Of a stretch of 18,545 nt of DNA, positions 6,817 through 14,598 are shown in pieces. The stretch is from Actinomycetota bacterium. Its GTDB lineage: Bacteria > Actinomycetota > Thermoleophilia > Miltoncostaeales > Miltoncostaeaceae. Position numbers and translations under genes: made by a program. The stretch lies in assembly GCA_005800465.1 (NCBI GenBank), contig SYFI01000067.1:1-18545 (forward strand), in the 5' to 3' direction. Position 1 is the first letter of the stretch. The number at the start of each line of letters is the position of its first letter. The notes under the pieces are model-generated. The model saw only the letters and a program-made list of their open reading frames with translations. It made no database searches and was not told where the DNA came from.

Positions 6817-7521
6817 ATGCCGTCACTTCCGCCCGCGATTCACCTGTCGTTCACCACAGATGGGGATGGACCTTTGGTGGTGGCGCTGCATGATATCGGG
6901 CGACCGTCGGCTGATCTGCGTAAGGCCCTCAAGCCGCTGCTCAAGCACCACCGCGTAATGGTGCCCGAGCTGCGCGGCCATGGCGAGTCGCCGTCACCGG
7001 CGGGTCCGTGGAGCATTGACGACTTTGCATCCGACGTCGCGCGCCTGGTGGCGGGCGAAGGTGGTGGCGCAGCGATGCTGGGTATTGGGCTCGGAGGCGC
7101 AACGGCACTGGCCCTCGCCCTCGGCCACCCCGGCTTGGTTGCCGGCTTGGTGCTGTCGGGTATCGGCCCGCGCGGCGAGGACCCCGACGGGCGCGACCGC
7201 TGGATGCTCATCGCCCGCGCCCTGCGTGAGCGAAACCGTGACGAGGGTCAGGCACTCGCCGCCGAGGCCATGGCCACTCGCCCCGACTGGCGCGGCGCGC
7301 TGGCCCAGGTGGATGCGCCGGTGGCCATCGTGGCCGGCGAGAACGACAAGGCCGTCCCACCCCACGATCAGCGCGAGTTGGCTATCTGGCTGCGCGCCGC
7401 CACGTTCGAGGTGGCCGAGGGCGCGGGCCACGACATGGCGAAGGACGGCGGCGCCCACCTGGTGGACGCCGTTCGCCGTCTCTCACCCACCGGTGACCGC
7501 GCGGTCGGTGCTTCCCGCTAG
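6817..7521 (+). CDS. Alpha/beta-hydrolase-fold protein with Gly at the nucleophile position
   Basis: A 234-residue protein with alpha/beta hydrolase order: HDIGRPS after the first strand, ELRGHGESPSP (the common RGHGxS segment), elbow MLGIGLGGATAL, GENDKAVPP containing Asp177, and GAGHDMAKDG containing His205. The elbow should read G-x-S-x-G, but Gly91 replaces Ser, so normal ester hydrolysis by this triad is not expected. It may be a non-hydrolytic relative or a degenerate paralogue. The reading frame is otherwise intact and composition is normal, so it is not an obvious pseudogene. It has its own promoter and a good GAGGAG ribosome binding site. Its stop codon overlaps that of the convergent downstream gene (CTAG at 7518-7521). 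Confidence 0.82.
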   Translation: MPSLPPAIHLSFTTDGDGPLVVALHDIGRPSADLRKALKPLLKHHRVMVPELRGHGESPSPAGPWSIDDFASDVARLVAGEGGGAAMLGIGLGGATALALALGHPGLVAGLVLSGIGPRGEDPDGRDRWMLIARALRERNRDEGQALAAEAMATRPDWRGALAQVDAPVAIVAGENDKAVPPHDQRELAIWLRAATFEVAEGAGHDMAKDGGAHLVDAVRRLSPTGDRAVGASR

Positions 7522-8069
7522 ACCTCGGTGTCCTCTTCAACGTCGGCGTCCCCATCCGCGGGGGCGCCGGCGTCGAGTTCATCGGATGGCGCAAGCGTGC
7601 CGTTGGTGATGTCGGCAAGCGCACGGATGACGGTGACCGACAGGGCGTCGCTCACTGCCACCTGAATGGACGAGCCGTCGGCGTCCTGCAGGCCCACGGT
7701 CCAGTGGGGAACAATCTGGCCATCGTCCTGCACGTGGGGCGGGGTCACCGCTGCGCCCACGAGGCTCTCGATGTTGACACCGAACAGCATTGAGGCGGGC
7801 ATGACGGTGGGCTCGGGCTCCCACGATGCGGCCTCGGGCGGCATCTGGCCACGCATCGACTCGGCCTGGGTGAACGCACCCATCACGTTCTCGGCGTCCT
7901 GACGGCTGATGAAGGCTGTCGCCTGCACGGATGGTCCGCCGAGGAAGGCAATGATTGCCGAGGGAATCTGCTCGGGCTCGGGACCCTCTTCACCCTCGGG
8001 CACATCGATCTGAACGTCGACCGGGCCGGCCTCAAACCCTGTGGCCTGAAACGCGATGGTATGGCGCAC
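7518..8069 (-). CDS. Hypothetical acidic protein
   Basis: I do not recognise this 183-residue protein. No membrane segment or signal peptide is seen, so it is probably cytoplasmic. It is rich in Asp, Glu, Ala and Pro. A proline/glutamate segment (DVPEGEEGPEPEQIP) lies near residue 25, hydrophobic segments such as AIIAFLGGPSVQATAFI follow, and the C-terminal ~28 residues are a very acidic tail ending DADVEEDTEV. The start is the GTG at 8069, which has a GAGGAGAG ribosome binding site at proper spacing; longer frames running upstream to 8534 overlap pabB and are shadows. Its stop overlaps that of the convergent hydrolase gene, and it is divergent from pabB with about 100 bp between them. Function cannot be inferred. 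Confidence 0.75.
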   Translation of the reverse strand: MRHTIAFQATGFEAGPVDVQIDVPEGEEGPEPEQIPSAIIAFLGGPSVQATAFISRQDAENVMGAFTQAESMRGQMPPEAASWEPEPTVMPASMLFGVNIESLVGAAVTPPHVQDDGQIVPHWTVGLQDADGSSIQVAVSDALSVTVIRALADITNGTLAPSDELDAGAPADGDADVEEDTEV

Positions 8070-8165
8070 GACTCTCCTCGTTGTGTAGCGTCGAAGGACA
8101 TGGGGCAACACGGCGCCATAGTGGCCTTCGCGGGACGATCCATTCTCACACAGCCGGGAGGCGCG

Positions 8166-9530
8166 GTGACCATGCGCGTGCCCGGACGGGTCCGTGCCGA
8201 CATCCTGCTGGCTGCCCTCACCCACCTCGACCGACCCGTGCTCGTGCGGTACCTCGGCCAAACCATCGTTGCTGCCTGCCCCGACGAGGTCGCCACTGGC
8301 GCGTCGGTGTGGGACGCCCTGCGCCGACCCACTCGTCACACGGGTGTGCACCCCATGGCCGGTGGCTGGATGGGCCTGCTGGCCGATCGCCTGGCCGGCA
8401 CGGTCGAACTGCTGCCTGGTTCGCCGCCGGACGAAGCGGGTCCGCCCCCAGGGGCAATCGCGAGATACCCGGCGGTATTCGTCATCACCGACGATGGAAC
8501 AGCAACCCTGCACGCCGAGGCACGCGGCGAGCAATTTGAAGCCCTGCGACGCGCGGTCGGCGCGCGCGCGACACCGGGGTCAGTCCCCGGGGGGGATCAG
8601 TCCCCGGGGGGGGTCAGTCGCCGTGACAAAAGAGTGTTGGCCTCGCCGACGCCGCTCGGGTCAGTGGGGTCAGTCCCCGGGGGGGGTCAGTCCCCGGGGG
8701 GGGTCAGTCGCCGTGACAAAAGTGTGGTGTCGTCACTTCCGGGCGATCTCTACCTCGCTGCCGTCGACCGGGCTCGCGATCTGATCCGGGCCGGCGACGT
8801 CTATCAGGTCAATCTTGTGCAGCGGCTCGATGCGGAATGGGTGCATGGGCCGCTTGCGCTCGCCCGGGCAATGTGGGCTGCCGCTGGCGATGCGCCCCAC
8901 CGGGCCTTCGTCACCCTGCCCGAGGGCACGGTCATCTCAGCATCGCCCGAACGCATGGTGGCGTCTGACAGCCACGTGGCCTGGAGTGAGCCCATCAAGG
9001 GCACAGCCGCGCCCGGCAAGCACGCAGAGCTCACGCGCAGTGTGAAGGACCGGGCAGAGCACGTGATGATCGTCGATCTGGTGCGCAACGATCTGGGCCG
9101 CGTTGCACGGCCGGGCGGCGTCTCCGTGCCGCTATTGATGGGCCCTCTCAGAACCTCGTATGCCGACCACATGGTGAGCCACGTGCGCGCTGAACTGCGC
9201 GACGACGTGGGCCCCGCTGACGTGCTGCGCGCGGTGTTCCCCGCAGGATCGGTCACCGGAGCGCCAAAGGTGCGCGCCCTTGAAGTGATCCGCGAGATTG
9301 AGCCCGTGGGGCGCGGGCCGGCATTTGGCAGCGTGGTGGCGGTAGGTACCGACGGGTCGCTCGATGCCAGCGTGACCATCCGCACCGCCTGGCTGCCCAC
9401 GGGCGTACCCCACGCCCAGTACTGGTCGGGCGGGGCCATTGTGTGGGACTCCGACCCAACCGCCGAGCGCGACGAGGCGTGGCGCAAGGCGCGCCCCTTC
9501 CTCACTGCCCTGGGCACGGAGGCGCCATGA
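8166..9530 (+). CDS. pabB: Aminodeoxychorismate synthase component I with an in-frame repeat insertion
   Basis: Converts chorismate and ammonia to 4-amino-4-deoxychorismate for p-aminobenzoate and folate. The C-terminal chorismate-binding domain is complete: AGDVYQVNLVQRL, SASPERMVAS, PIKGTAAPGK (about residues 276-285, with the Lys that marks PabB against the PIAGT of TrpE), DRAEHVMIVDLVRNDLGRV, PAGSVTGAPKVRALEVI, and SGGAIVWDSDPTAE. Residues about 137-186 are encoded by two copies of the GGGGTCAGTC repeat found upstream of lepB, inserted in frame between the N-terminal region and the catalytic domain. Start choice: GTG 8166 follows GGGAGG at a short 4-nt gap; ATG 8172 follows at 10 nt; ATG 8100 is less likely. 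The product is about 454 residues. The stop overlaps pabC (ATGA). No pabA is present, so the glutaminase subunit must be elsewhere or free ammonia is used. Confidence 0.88.
   Translation: MTMRVPGRVRADILLAALTHLDRPVLVRYLGQTIVAACPDEVATGASVWDALRRPTRHTGVHPMAGGWMGLLADRLAGTVELLPGSPPDEAGPPPGAIARYPAVFVITDDGTATLHAEARGEQFEALRRAVGARATPGSVPGGDQSPGGVSRRDKRVLASPTPLGSVGSVPGGGQSPGGVSRRDKSVVSSLPGDLYLAAVDRARDLIRAGDVYQVNLVQRLDAEWVHGPLALARAMWAAAGDAPHRAFVTLPEGTVISASPERMVASDSHVAWSEPIKGTAAPGKHAELTRSVKDRAEHVMIVDLVRNDLGRVARPGGVSVPLLMGPLRTSYADHMVSHVRAELRDDVGPADVLRAVFPAGSVTGAPKVRALEVIREIEPVGRGPAFGSVVAVGTDGSLDASVTIRTAWLPTGVPHAQYWSGGAIVWDSDPTAERDEAWRKARPFLTALGTEAP
8576..8632 (+). repeat. GGGGTCAGTC palindromic repeat, copy A inside pabB
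   Basis: A 57-bp unit of three GGGGTCAGTC-type modules ending in GTCGCCGTGACAAAAG, inside the pabB frame. It matches copy B at 8666-8722 except for one base (A at 8596, giving Asp where copy B gives Gly). The first module folds as CCGGGG / TCAGT loop / CCCCGG at 8574-8590. It encodes GSVPGGDQSPGGVSRRDK. Confidence 0.93.
8666..8722 (+). repeat. GGGGTCAGTC palindromic repeat, copy B inside pabB
   Basis: This is a second 57-bp unit exactly 90 bp after copy A, so the reading frame is kept. It encodes GSVPGGGQSPGGVSRRDK. The 33-bp spacer between copies (8633-8665) ends with a partial GGGTCAGT module. Copies here read GTGACAAAAG at the end, where the intergenic family reads GTCACAAATG. Confidence 0.93.
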
Positions 9531-10321
9531 GCCACGTGGTGTGGCTGGACGGTGCGCTGGTTGACGCGACCACGGCGGCGCTCCCCATTACCGACCCCGG
9601 CGTGCGCTGGGGCGACGGCCTGTTTGAGACCATGCGCGCCGAGAACGGGCAGGTGGCCATGCTCGACCGCCACCTCGCGCGCCTGTCGGCATCCATCACC
9701 GCCCTCGCGCTCGACCCCATCCCCACGCGCACCGACATCCGCACTGCGGTGCACGCCGTGGTGGCCCACCTGGACGACACCCCCCATCGCGTGCGCATCA
9801 CCGTGACCACCCACCCCACCTTGCTGGTTGAGGCCACGCCCTACGAGCCGGGTGACCCCGACACCGGCGTGGCAGTGGTGGCCTTGCCCGGCACCTGGTG
9901 GCCCGGTAATGAGATCCACGAGCACAAGACGCTGTCGTATGCCCACCACCGCCTGGCCCACCGCCGCGCGGTGGCCGCCGGCGCCGACCACGCCCTGCTC
10001 ATCGACGCCCAGGGTCGCCTGGGTGAATCGGACGCCGCCAATGTGTTCATCGTGATCGGCGGCACGCTGGTAACCCCACCCGTTAAGGGAATCCTCGGGG
10101 GCGTGACCCGCGACCTGCTGCTTGAGGCCGCGGCAGCCGAGGGAATCCCGGTTGAAGTGCGGCACATCGGCGAACCCGAATGGCGCGGCGCCGACGAAGT
10201 GCTGCTGAGCAACGGCCTCGCGGGCGTCACATCGGTGCTCACCATCGACGGGGGGATTGTGGGCGACGGCACCCCGGGGCCCATGGCTGCCCGGCTGCGG
10301 CAGGCGTACACCGCGCAGTAG
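9527..10321 (+). CDS. pabC: Aminodeoxychorismate lyase (class IV PLP enzyme)
   Basis: Converts 4-amino-4-deoxychorismate to p-aminobenzoate and pyruvate, directly after PabB. The 264-residue protein has class IV aminotransferase features: SHVVWLDGALVD start, DPGVRWGDGLFETMRAENG, MLDRHLARL, the PLP-binding Lys134 in EHKTLSYAHH, the cofactor-site Glu in GRLGESDAANVF, TPPVKGILGGVTRD and a late DEVLLSNGLAGV. Branched-chain or D-amino-acid aminotransferases share this fold; the coupling to pabB (ATGA overlap, with a CGGAGG ribosome binding site inside the end of pabB) makes the lyase role likely. Length is normal for the family. It ends 78 bp before the convergent regulator gene. Confidence 0.87.
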   Translation: MSHVVWLDGALVDATTAALPITDPGVRWGDGLFETMRAENGQVAMLDRHLARLSASITALALDPIPTRTDIRTAVHAVVAHLDDTPHRVRITVTTHPTLLVEATPYEPGDPDTGVAVVALPGTWWPGNEIHEHKTLSYAHHRLAHRRAVAAGADHALLIDAQGRLGESDAANVFIVIGGTLVTPPVKGILGGVTRDLLLEAAAAEGIPVEVRHIGEPEWRGADEVLLSNGLAGVTSVLTIDGGIVGDGTPGPMAARLRQAYTAQ

Positions 10322-10372
10322 CCGCGTCGCGCAGCTCGGGCAGGTCGCGTGGCCCCTCGGCATGGTGGTGCT

Positions 10373-10391
10373 CGGCACCAAGTAGGTGCCG
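10373..10391. terminator. Hairpin between convergent pabC and the PucR-family gene
   Basis: CGGCACC AAGTA GGTGCCG is a perfect 7-bp stem with a 5-nt loop in the 78-bp gap between two convergent genes. It could stop transcription from both sides. There is no T-run on either strand, so it is not a classic intrinsic terminator. Confidence 0.4.
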
Positions 10392-10399
10392 GCGGGGGC

Positions 10400-12091
10400 C
10401 TAGGCCTTCTTCGCCCCTCGGCCGCCGCCGCGCGACGGCTTCTCGGTGCTGGGCGCGGTCACCTTGTGGCCGAGCAGGCGCATGGCCTTGAGACCCAGCG
10501 ACAACTTCTCGCGGTCGTCGGTCTTGCCGATGTCGAGCCCGGCGAGTTCGGTGATGCGGTCGAGCCGGTACCTGATGGTGTGGCGGTGGGTGAACAGCGT
10601 CGACGCCGTGGCGGCCAGGTTGCAGTCGAGGTCGAGATAGGTGGAAACCGTGCCCACCAGTTCGGTCTGGTACTGCTCGTCGTACCGCACCAGGGGTGCG
10701 ATGGTCTGGTCGTAGAACGCGTCGAGCTCTTCGGGCTTGTCGGCAAACACCTGGAAGAGCAGCTTGTAGGTGCCGGTCTCCTCAAAGGTGACCACCTCAC
10801 CGGATCGGCCGAGTCGTTCGCCGATGCTGAGCGCCAGTTGCGCCTCGTCAATTGCCGAGCCGAGGCGCTCCGGGTCGGTCTGGTGGCGCGACAGCGCAAG
10901 GGTGAGCGTGAGTCCGGGCACGGTCGGGCCGGTTGCCGCCAGCAGGCGCCTGGCCAGGGTGTGCGCCAGTTCCTCCGGGCCCTCACCCTCATCGCCCTCG
11001 GCACGGCGGGGCAACAGGATTACCAGCAAGCCCTCATGCCAGTCCACAAGCGCGCGTGGCCAGTGAAGTTCGAGCACGCCCCGGGTCTGCTGCATAAAGC
11101 GGCGCACCAGGCGTGGATCGGTAATGACCCGGCCGTCGGAGTGCGGGTCTTGCAGCGTGCCCACCACCGCCACCGCGCCCTCCGAGAGGTCGGCACCCAG
11201 GAGGCGGGCACGGCGCACAAGCGACTCGCGGCTGACCACCTCGCCCGCGAGGAGTTCCTCGATCAAGTCGCCGCGAAGGCGTGCCTCGGTATCCGCCCGG
11301 GTGTTCTCCCGCACACGCTCCACGAGCAGGGCATCGGTGAGCGCTTGCGCCGCCGGATCGGCACCGGGGTTGTCGGTGCACCACGCCACCAGTACGCCGG
11401 CCATGGTGCCGTCGCCATCCAGTTGCAGGATGTGTGTGCCCTGCACTCCGCTCTCGACGAACGGACCGAGCAGCGACGCGGGGCCATGGCCGCGGGCTCC
11501 CTCGATGGCCTTGTCAAGGGCCTCTTCGCGGGCATCCGATATGCCGGCTGCGCCCAGAATGTCGAGGTATTCGTCAAGCAGCGCAACCGGGGCGGCAAAG
11601 AGATGGGAGGCGGCCTCGGCGATACCCGGCACCCCACGGCCCGAGATGAGCGCCTGACGGAACACGCGGCGGGCCTCGCGCTCGCGCTCCTCGCCGGAGA
11701 GGGCCTGGGCGATGGCCGACAGCACATCCCCCCATGGACGGTCGGCGGGAATGACGATGACCGGCACTGTGGGATCGCCCGAGATGGCAACCCGCGTGAT
11801 GACGGCCACCACACCAGCCGGCACTGTCTTTGCGATACCCCGCGGGGCCACCAGCAGGCCCGCCTCGGCCTGTGGCGCGGCGGGGTCGTCGAGGACCAGG
11901 GCACCGATCGTGACTCCGTCGGCACCGCCCTCGGGCGTGATGCGTGCACCCTCCAGCGCGGGAAGCGCGAGGATGTCGAGAAGGGCGCGGCCAGCCGCCG
12001 CCGCAGCCGGGGCACGTCGGGATGCTCTGGAACGCGTACTCACGGGTGAAGCATGGCCCACCTGTGAGGCCGCGGCAACCCGGGTCGACAT
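10400..12091 (-). CDS. PucR/CdaR-family transcriptional regulator
   Basis: A 563-residue regulator of the PucR type. The C-terminal helix-turn-helix domain (about residues 470-540) is clear: ELVGTVSTYLDLDCNLAATA, then FTHRHTIRYRLDRITELAGLDI. Before it lies a GGDEF-like/CdaR middle domain with ALSIGERLGRSGEVVTFEETG and YKLLFQVF. The N-terminal half (VTIGALVLDDPA, GLLVAPRGIAKTVPAGVVAVIT) is a probable ligand-sensing region. The C-terminus is basic (SRGGGRGAKKA). The start is uncertain: ATG 12091 is used; GTG 12109 and a GTG about 45 bp downstream are alternatives. It is divergent from glnN by about 210 bp. PucR/CdaR proteins often control nitrogen or carboxylic-acid metabolism genes next to them, so regulation of glnN is a reasonable but unproved inference. 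Confidence 0.85.
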   Translation of the reverse strand: MSTRVAAASQVGHASPVSTRSRASRRAPAAAAAGRALLDILALPALEGARITPEGGADGVTIGALVLDDPAAPQAEAGLLVAPRGIAKTVPAGVVAVITRVAISGDPTVPVIVIPADRPWGDVLSAIAQALSGEEREREARRVFRQALISGRGVPGIAEAASHLFAAPVALLDEYLDILGAAGISDAREEALDKAIEGARGHGPASLLGPFVESGVQGTHILQLDGDGTMAGVLVAWCTDNPGADPAAQALTDALLVERVRENTRADTEARLRGDLIEELLAGEVVSRESLVRRARLLGADLSEGAVAVVGTLQDPHSDGRVITDPRLVRRFMQQTRGVLELHWPRALVDWHEGLLVILLPRRAEGDEGEGPEELAHTLARRLLAATGPTVPGLTLTLALSRHQTDPERLGSAIDEAQLALSIGERLGRSGEVVTFEETGTYKLLFQVFADKPEELDAFYDQTIAPLVRYDEQYQTELVGTVSTYLDLDCNLAATASTLFTHRHTIRYRLDRITELAGLDIGKTDDREKLSLGLKAMRLLGHKVTAPSTEKPSRGGGRGAKKA

Positions 12092-12302
12092 CCCTTTGTC
12101 CCCATGCACAAATGGACGATGGTGCTTTCTGGCCCATCACATGGCCCCGCGGACCGCTGATCTCCGTATTCTGAAGGGGCCGGGTGGACGCCCGGCGTGC
12201 GCGGCGTTCCCGGGGGACGAGCTCTCCCACGCGTCATGCACGTACCGTTTCGATGCCGGATTGCGGGGGCTCCCGTGTTCGGCCAGGAGGATGGACCGAC
12301 CG
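12092..12302. promoter_or_regulatory. Divergent control region between the PucR-family gene and glnN
   Basis: About 210 bp that must hold both promoters. I see no convincing -35/-10 pair. A small perfect hairpin, GCCGGG TGGACG CCCGGC, lies at 12179-12196 in the glnN leader. AGGAGG at 12285-12290 is the glnN ribosome binding site; it lies 12 nt from the ATG at 12303 and directly abuts an in-frame ATG at 12291. Confidence 0.4.
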
Positions 12303-14456
12303 ATGCCGACCCGCGAGAAGAACGTCGGAGCTGCGCAGTGGTTCCCCGAGGCCGTCTCCGCCGTGGAGATTAATGACCTGACGCTGCCCGAGAACAACAT
12401 CTTCGGGGAGAACGTGTTTGGGCCGGCCGCACAGCGCGCCCGCCTGCCCAAGGCCGTGTACCGCAAGCTTCAGGCCACCATCGATCGCGGCGCGGAGCTC
12501 GACCCGTCGATCGCCGACACCGTGGCATCTGCGATGAAGGACTGGGCCCTTGCCAAGGGCGCCACCCATTACACGCACTGGTTTCAGCCGCTTACCGGGT
12601 CAACCGCCGAGAAGCACGATTCGTTCTTCGGGCCCACGGGCGAAGGCACGAGCCTGGCCGAGTTCTCGGGCAAGGAACTGATCCAGGCCGAGCCCGACGC
12701 GTCATCATTCCCCACCGGCGGCATCCGCGCCACGTTTGAGGCCCGTGGCTACACCGCATGGGACCCGACGAGCCCGGCATTTCTTCTTGAGAACCCCAAC
12801 GGCGCCACGCTGTGTATTCCCACGGCCTTTATGTCGTGGACCGGCGAGGCCCTTGATAACAAGATCCCCCTGCTGCGCTCGATGGAGGCGCTGTCCACCT
12901 CGGCGCTGAAGGCCCTCGTGCTGTTTGGCGACGACGAGAGCCAGCGTGTGTTCACCACCGTGGGGGCCGAGCAGGAGTACTTCCTGATCGACGAGCAGTA
13001 CTACTTCGACCGCCCCGACATCATCAACACCGGTCGTACGCTGTTCGGTGCCAAGCCGCCCAAGGGCCACGAGCTTGACGACCACTACTTCGGCAGCATT
13101 CCGGAGCGCGTGCTGGCGTACATGATGGAGGTTGAGCGTGAGCTCGCCCGTCTGGGCGTGCCCATCAAGACCCGCCACAACGAGGTGGCACCGGGCCAGT
13201 ACGAGGTTGCTCCCATTTTTGAGAGCTCCAACGTGGGGGCCGATCACCAGCACCTGGTGATGCAGACCCTGCAGAGGGTGGCCCGCCGCTACGGCCTGGT
13301 GTGCCTGCTGCACGAGAAGCCCTTCGCGGGCGTCAACGGGTCGGGCAAGCACAACAACTGGTCGATGGGCACCGACACCGGCCACAACCTGCTGGACCCC
13401 GGCGACACCCCGCACGACAACCTGCAGTTCCTGTTCTTCGCCGCGGCCATCATTCGCGCGGTGGACAAGTACGCAGGCCTTCTGCGCGCCACAGTGGCCA
13501 CCGCTGGTCAGGACCACCGCTTGGGTGCCAACGAGGCCCCGCCGGCCATCATCTCGGTGTACCTCGGCGGCGAGATCCAGAAGGTGATGGAGGCCTGCGC
13601 ATCTGGCAAGACCATGCGATCCACGCCCAGGTCGTTTCTGGGTCTGGGCACTCCGGTGCTGCCGTCCATGCCGCTGCACGCGGGCGACCGCAACCGCACC
13701 AGCCCATTTGCCTTCACCGGTAACAAGTTTGAGTTCCGGGCGCTCGGATCCAACCAGGAGCTGGGCCTGCCCAACACGGTGCTGAACACGATCGTGGCCG
13801 AGAGCGTTGACCACATGTCGGCAGAGATGAAGCGCAAGCTGGGGAAGCGCGGCAGCAAGCTTGAGACCGCTGTCATTGAGGTTGTGCGCGCGGTGTACCG
13901 CGAGCATGGCCGCGTGGTGTTTGACGGCGACGGCTACTCGGAGGCCTGGCACGCGGAGGCTGCGAAGCGCGGACTGCTCAATCTGAGCACCACGCCCGAT
14001 GCCCTGCCGCAATTCGTCACACCGGCAGCCGTGCAGGTGTTCAGCAAGTACAAGGTGCTTGACAAGCGGGAGATCACCGCCCGCTACGAGGTGTATGTGG
14101 AGCAGTACATCACCAAGGTGAACATCGAGGCGGAGACCACCGCCAACATGGCCCGAACCGTCATTCTTCCGGCGGCGCTCAGGCAGATCGCCCTGTGCCA
14201 GGCCGCGGGTATCGAGGTGCTGATCGACGAGATCACCTCGACCACCGAGGCGCTCGTCGTGGCCATCGTTGCGCTTGAGAAGGCGAACTCCAGCCATCCG
14301 CACAGCGGCACCGCCATCAAGCACGCCGTCTATATGCGGGATAAGGTGCTGACCGCGATGATCGCCGTGCGCGAGATCGCCGACACCCTGGAGGGCATCG
14401 TGGCCGACGACATGTGGCCGCTTCCCAAGTACCAGGAGATGCTGTTTGTGAGGTAG
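12303..14456 (+). CDS. glnN: Glutamine synthetase, class III
   Basis: ATP-dependent ligation of ammonia to glutamate by the long class III enzyme. The 717-residue length fits this class (about 700-730) and not class I or II. Diagnostic segments in order: FGENVFG near residue 32; LDPSIADTVASAMKDWALAKGATHYTHWF; PLTGSTAEKHDSFF; GGIRATFEARGYTAWDPTSP; GAEQEYFLIDEQYYFDRPD (about 221-239); TRHNEVAPGQYEVAPIFE (about 291-308); and VNGSGKHNNWSMGTDTG (about 343-359), which carries catalytic residues. The start is ATG 12303; ATG 12291 would sit right on the AGGAGG site, and the much longer upstream frame overlaps the PucR-family gene. A likely terminator follows at 14483. Class III beside class I in one direction is unusual. 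Confidence 0.95.
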   Translation: MPTREKNVGAAQWFPEAVSAVEINDLTLPENNIFGENVFGPAAQRARLPKAVYRKLQATIDRGAELDPSIADTVASAMKDWALAKGATHYTHWFQPLTGSTAEKHDSFFGPTGEGTSLAEFSGKELIQAEPDASSFPTGGIRATFEARGYTAWDPTSPAFLLENPNGATLCIPTAFMSWTGEALDNKIPLLRSMEALSTSALKALVLFGDDESQRVFTTVGAEQEYFLIDEQYYFDRPDIINTGRTLFGAKPPKGHELDDHYFGSIPERVLAYMMEVERELARLGVPIKTRHNEVAPGQYEVAPIFESSNVGADHQHLVMQTLQRVARRYGLVCLLHEKPFAGVNGSGKHNNWSMGTDTGHNLLDPGDTPHDNLQFLFFAAAIIRAVDKYAGLLRATVATAGQDHRLGANEAPPAIISVYLGGEIQKVMEACASGKTMRSTPRSFLGLGTPVLPSMPLHAGDRNRTSPFAFTGNKFEFRALGSNQELGLPNTVLNTIVAESVDHMSAEMKRKLGKRGSKLETAVIEVVRAVYREHGRVVFDGDGYSEAWHAEAAKRGLLNLSTTPDALPQFVTPAAVQVFSKYKVLDKREITARYEVYVEQYITKVNIEAETTANMARTVILPAALRQIALCQAAGIEVLIDEITSTTEALVVAIVALEKANSSHPHSGTAIKHAVYMRDKVLTAMIAVREIADTLEGIVADDMWPLPKYQEMLFVR

Positions 14457-14482
14457 CAGACCCCGCCACTCCGGCAGGACCG

Positions 14483-14514
14483 CAGGGCGCTTTCGGGCGC
14501 CCTGTGTGTTTGTC
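14483..14514 (+). terminator. Intrinsic terminator of glnN
   Basis: CAGGGCGC TTTCGG GCGCCCTG is a perfect 8-bp stem with a 6-nt loop, 27 bp after the glnN stop, followed by TGTGTTTGT. It would separate glnN from glnA transcription at least partly. Confidence 0.65.
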
Positions 14515-14519
14515 GAGGG

Positions 14520-14564
14520 GCTAACACGGCGACCGCCACCGGAGGGGGCGGTCGCCGTGTTAGC
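14520..14564 (+). promoter_or_regulatory. Perfect 18-bp hairpin in the glnA leader
   Basis: The arms 14520-14537 and 14547-14564 are perfect reverse complements (18 bp), with the 9-nt loop ACCGGAGGG. The hairpin ends 34 bp before the glnA GTG start. No T-run follows on either strand, so it does not look like a standard terminator. It may be an RNA regulatory or mRNA-stabilising element, or a DNA binding site. Its loop contains a Shine-Dalgarno-like GGAGG. Confidence 0.55.
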
Positions 14565-14598
14565 GTCATTCAGCGGCCAACCTCGTGAAGGGACGAAA

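Noticed and set aside
11712..12302. N-terminal extension of glnN (914-codon frame)
   Set aside because: It overlaps the PucR-family gene on the other strand and has low-complexity sequence; family length and the AGGAGG site support 12303.
14506..14598. Upstream start for glnA
   Set aside because: This part of the frame runs through the perfect leader hairpin; GTG 14599 has a good ribosome binding site and gives the family N-terminus.
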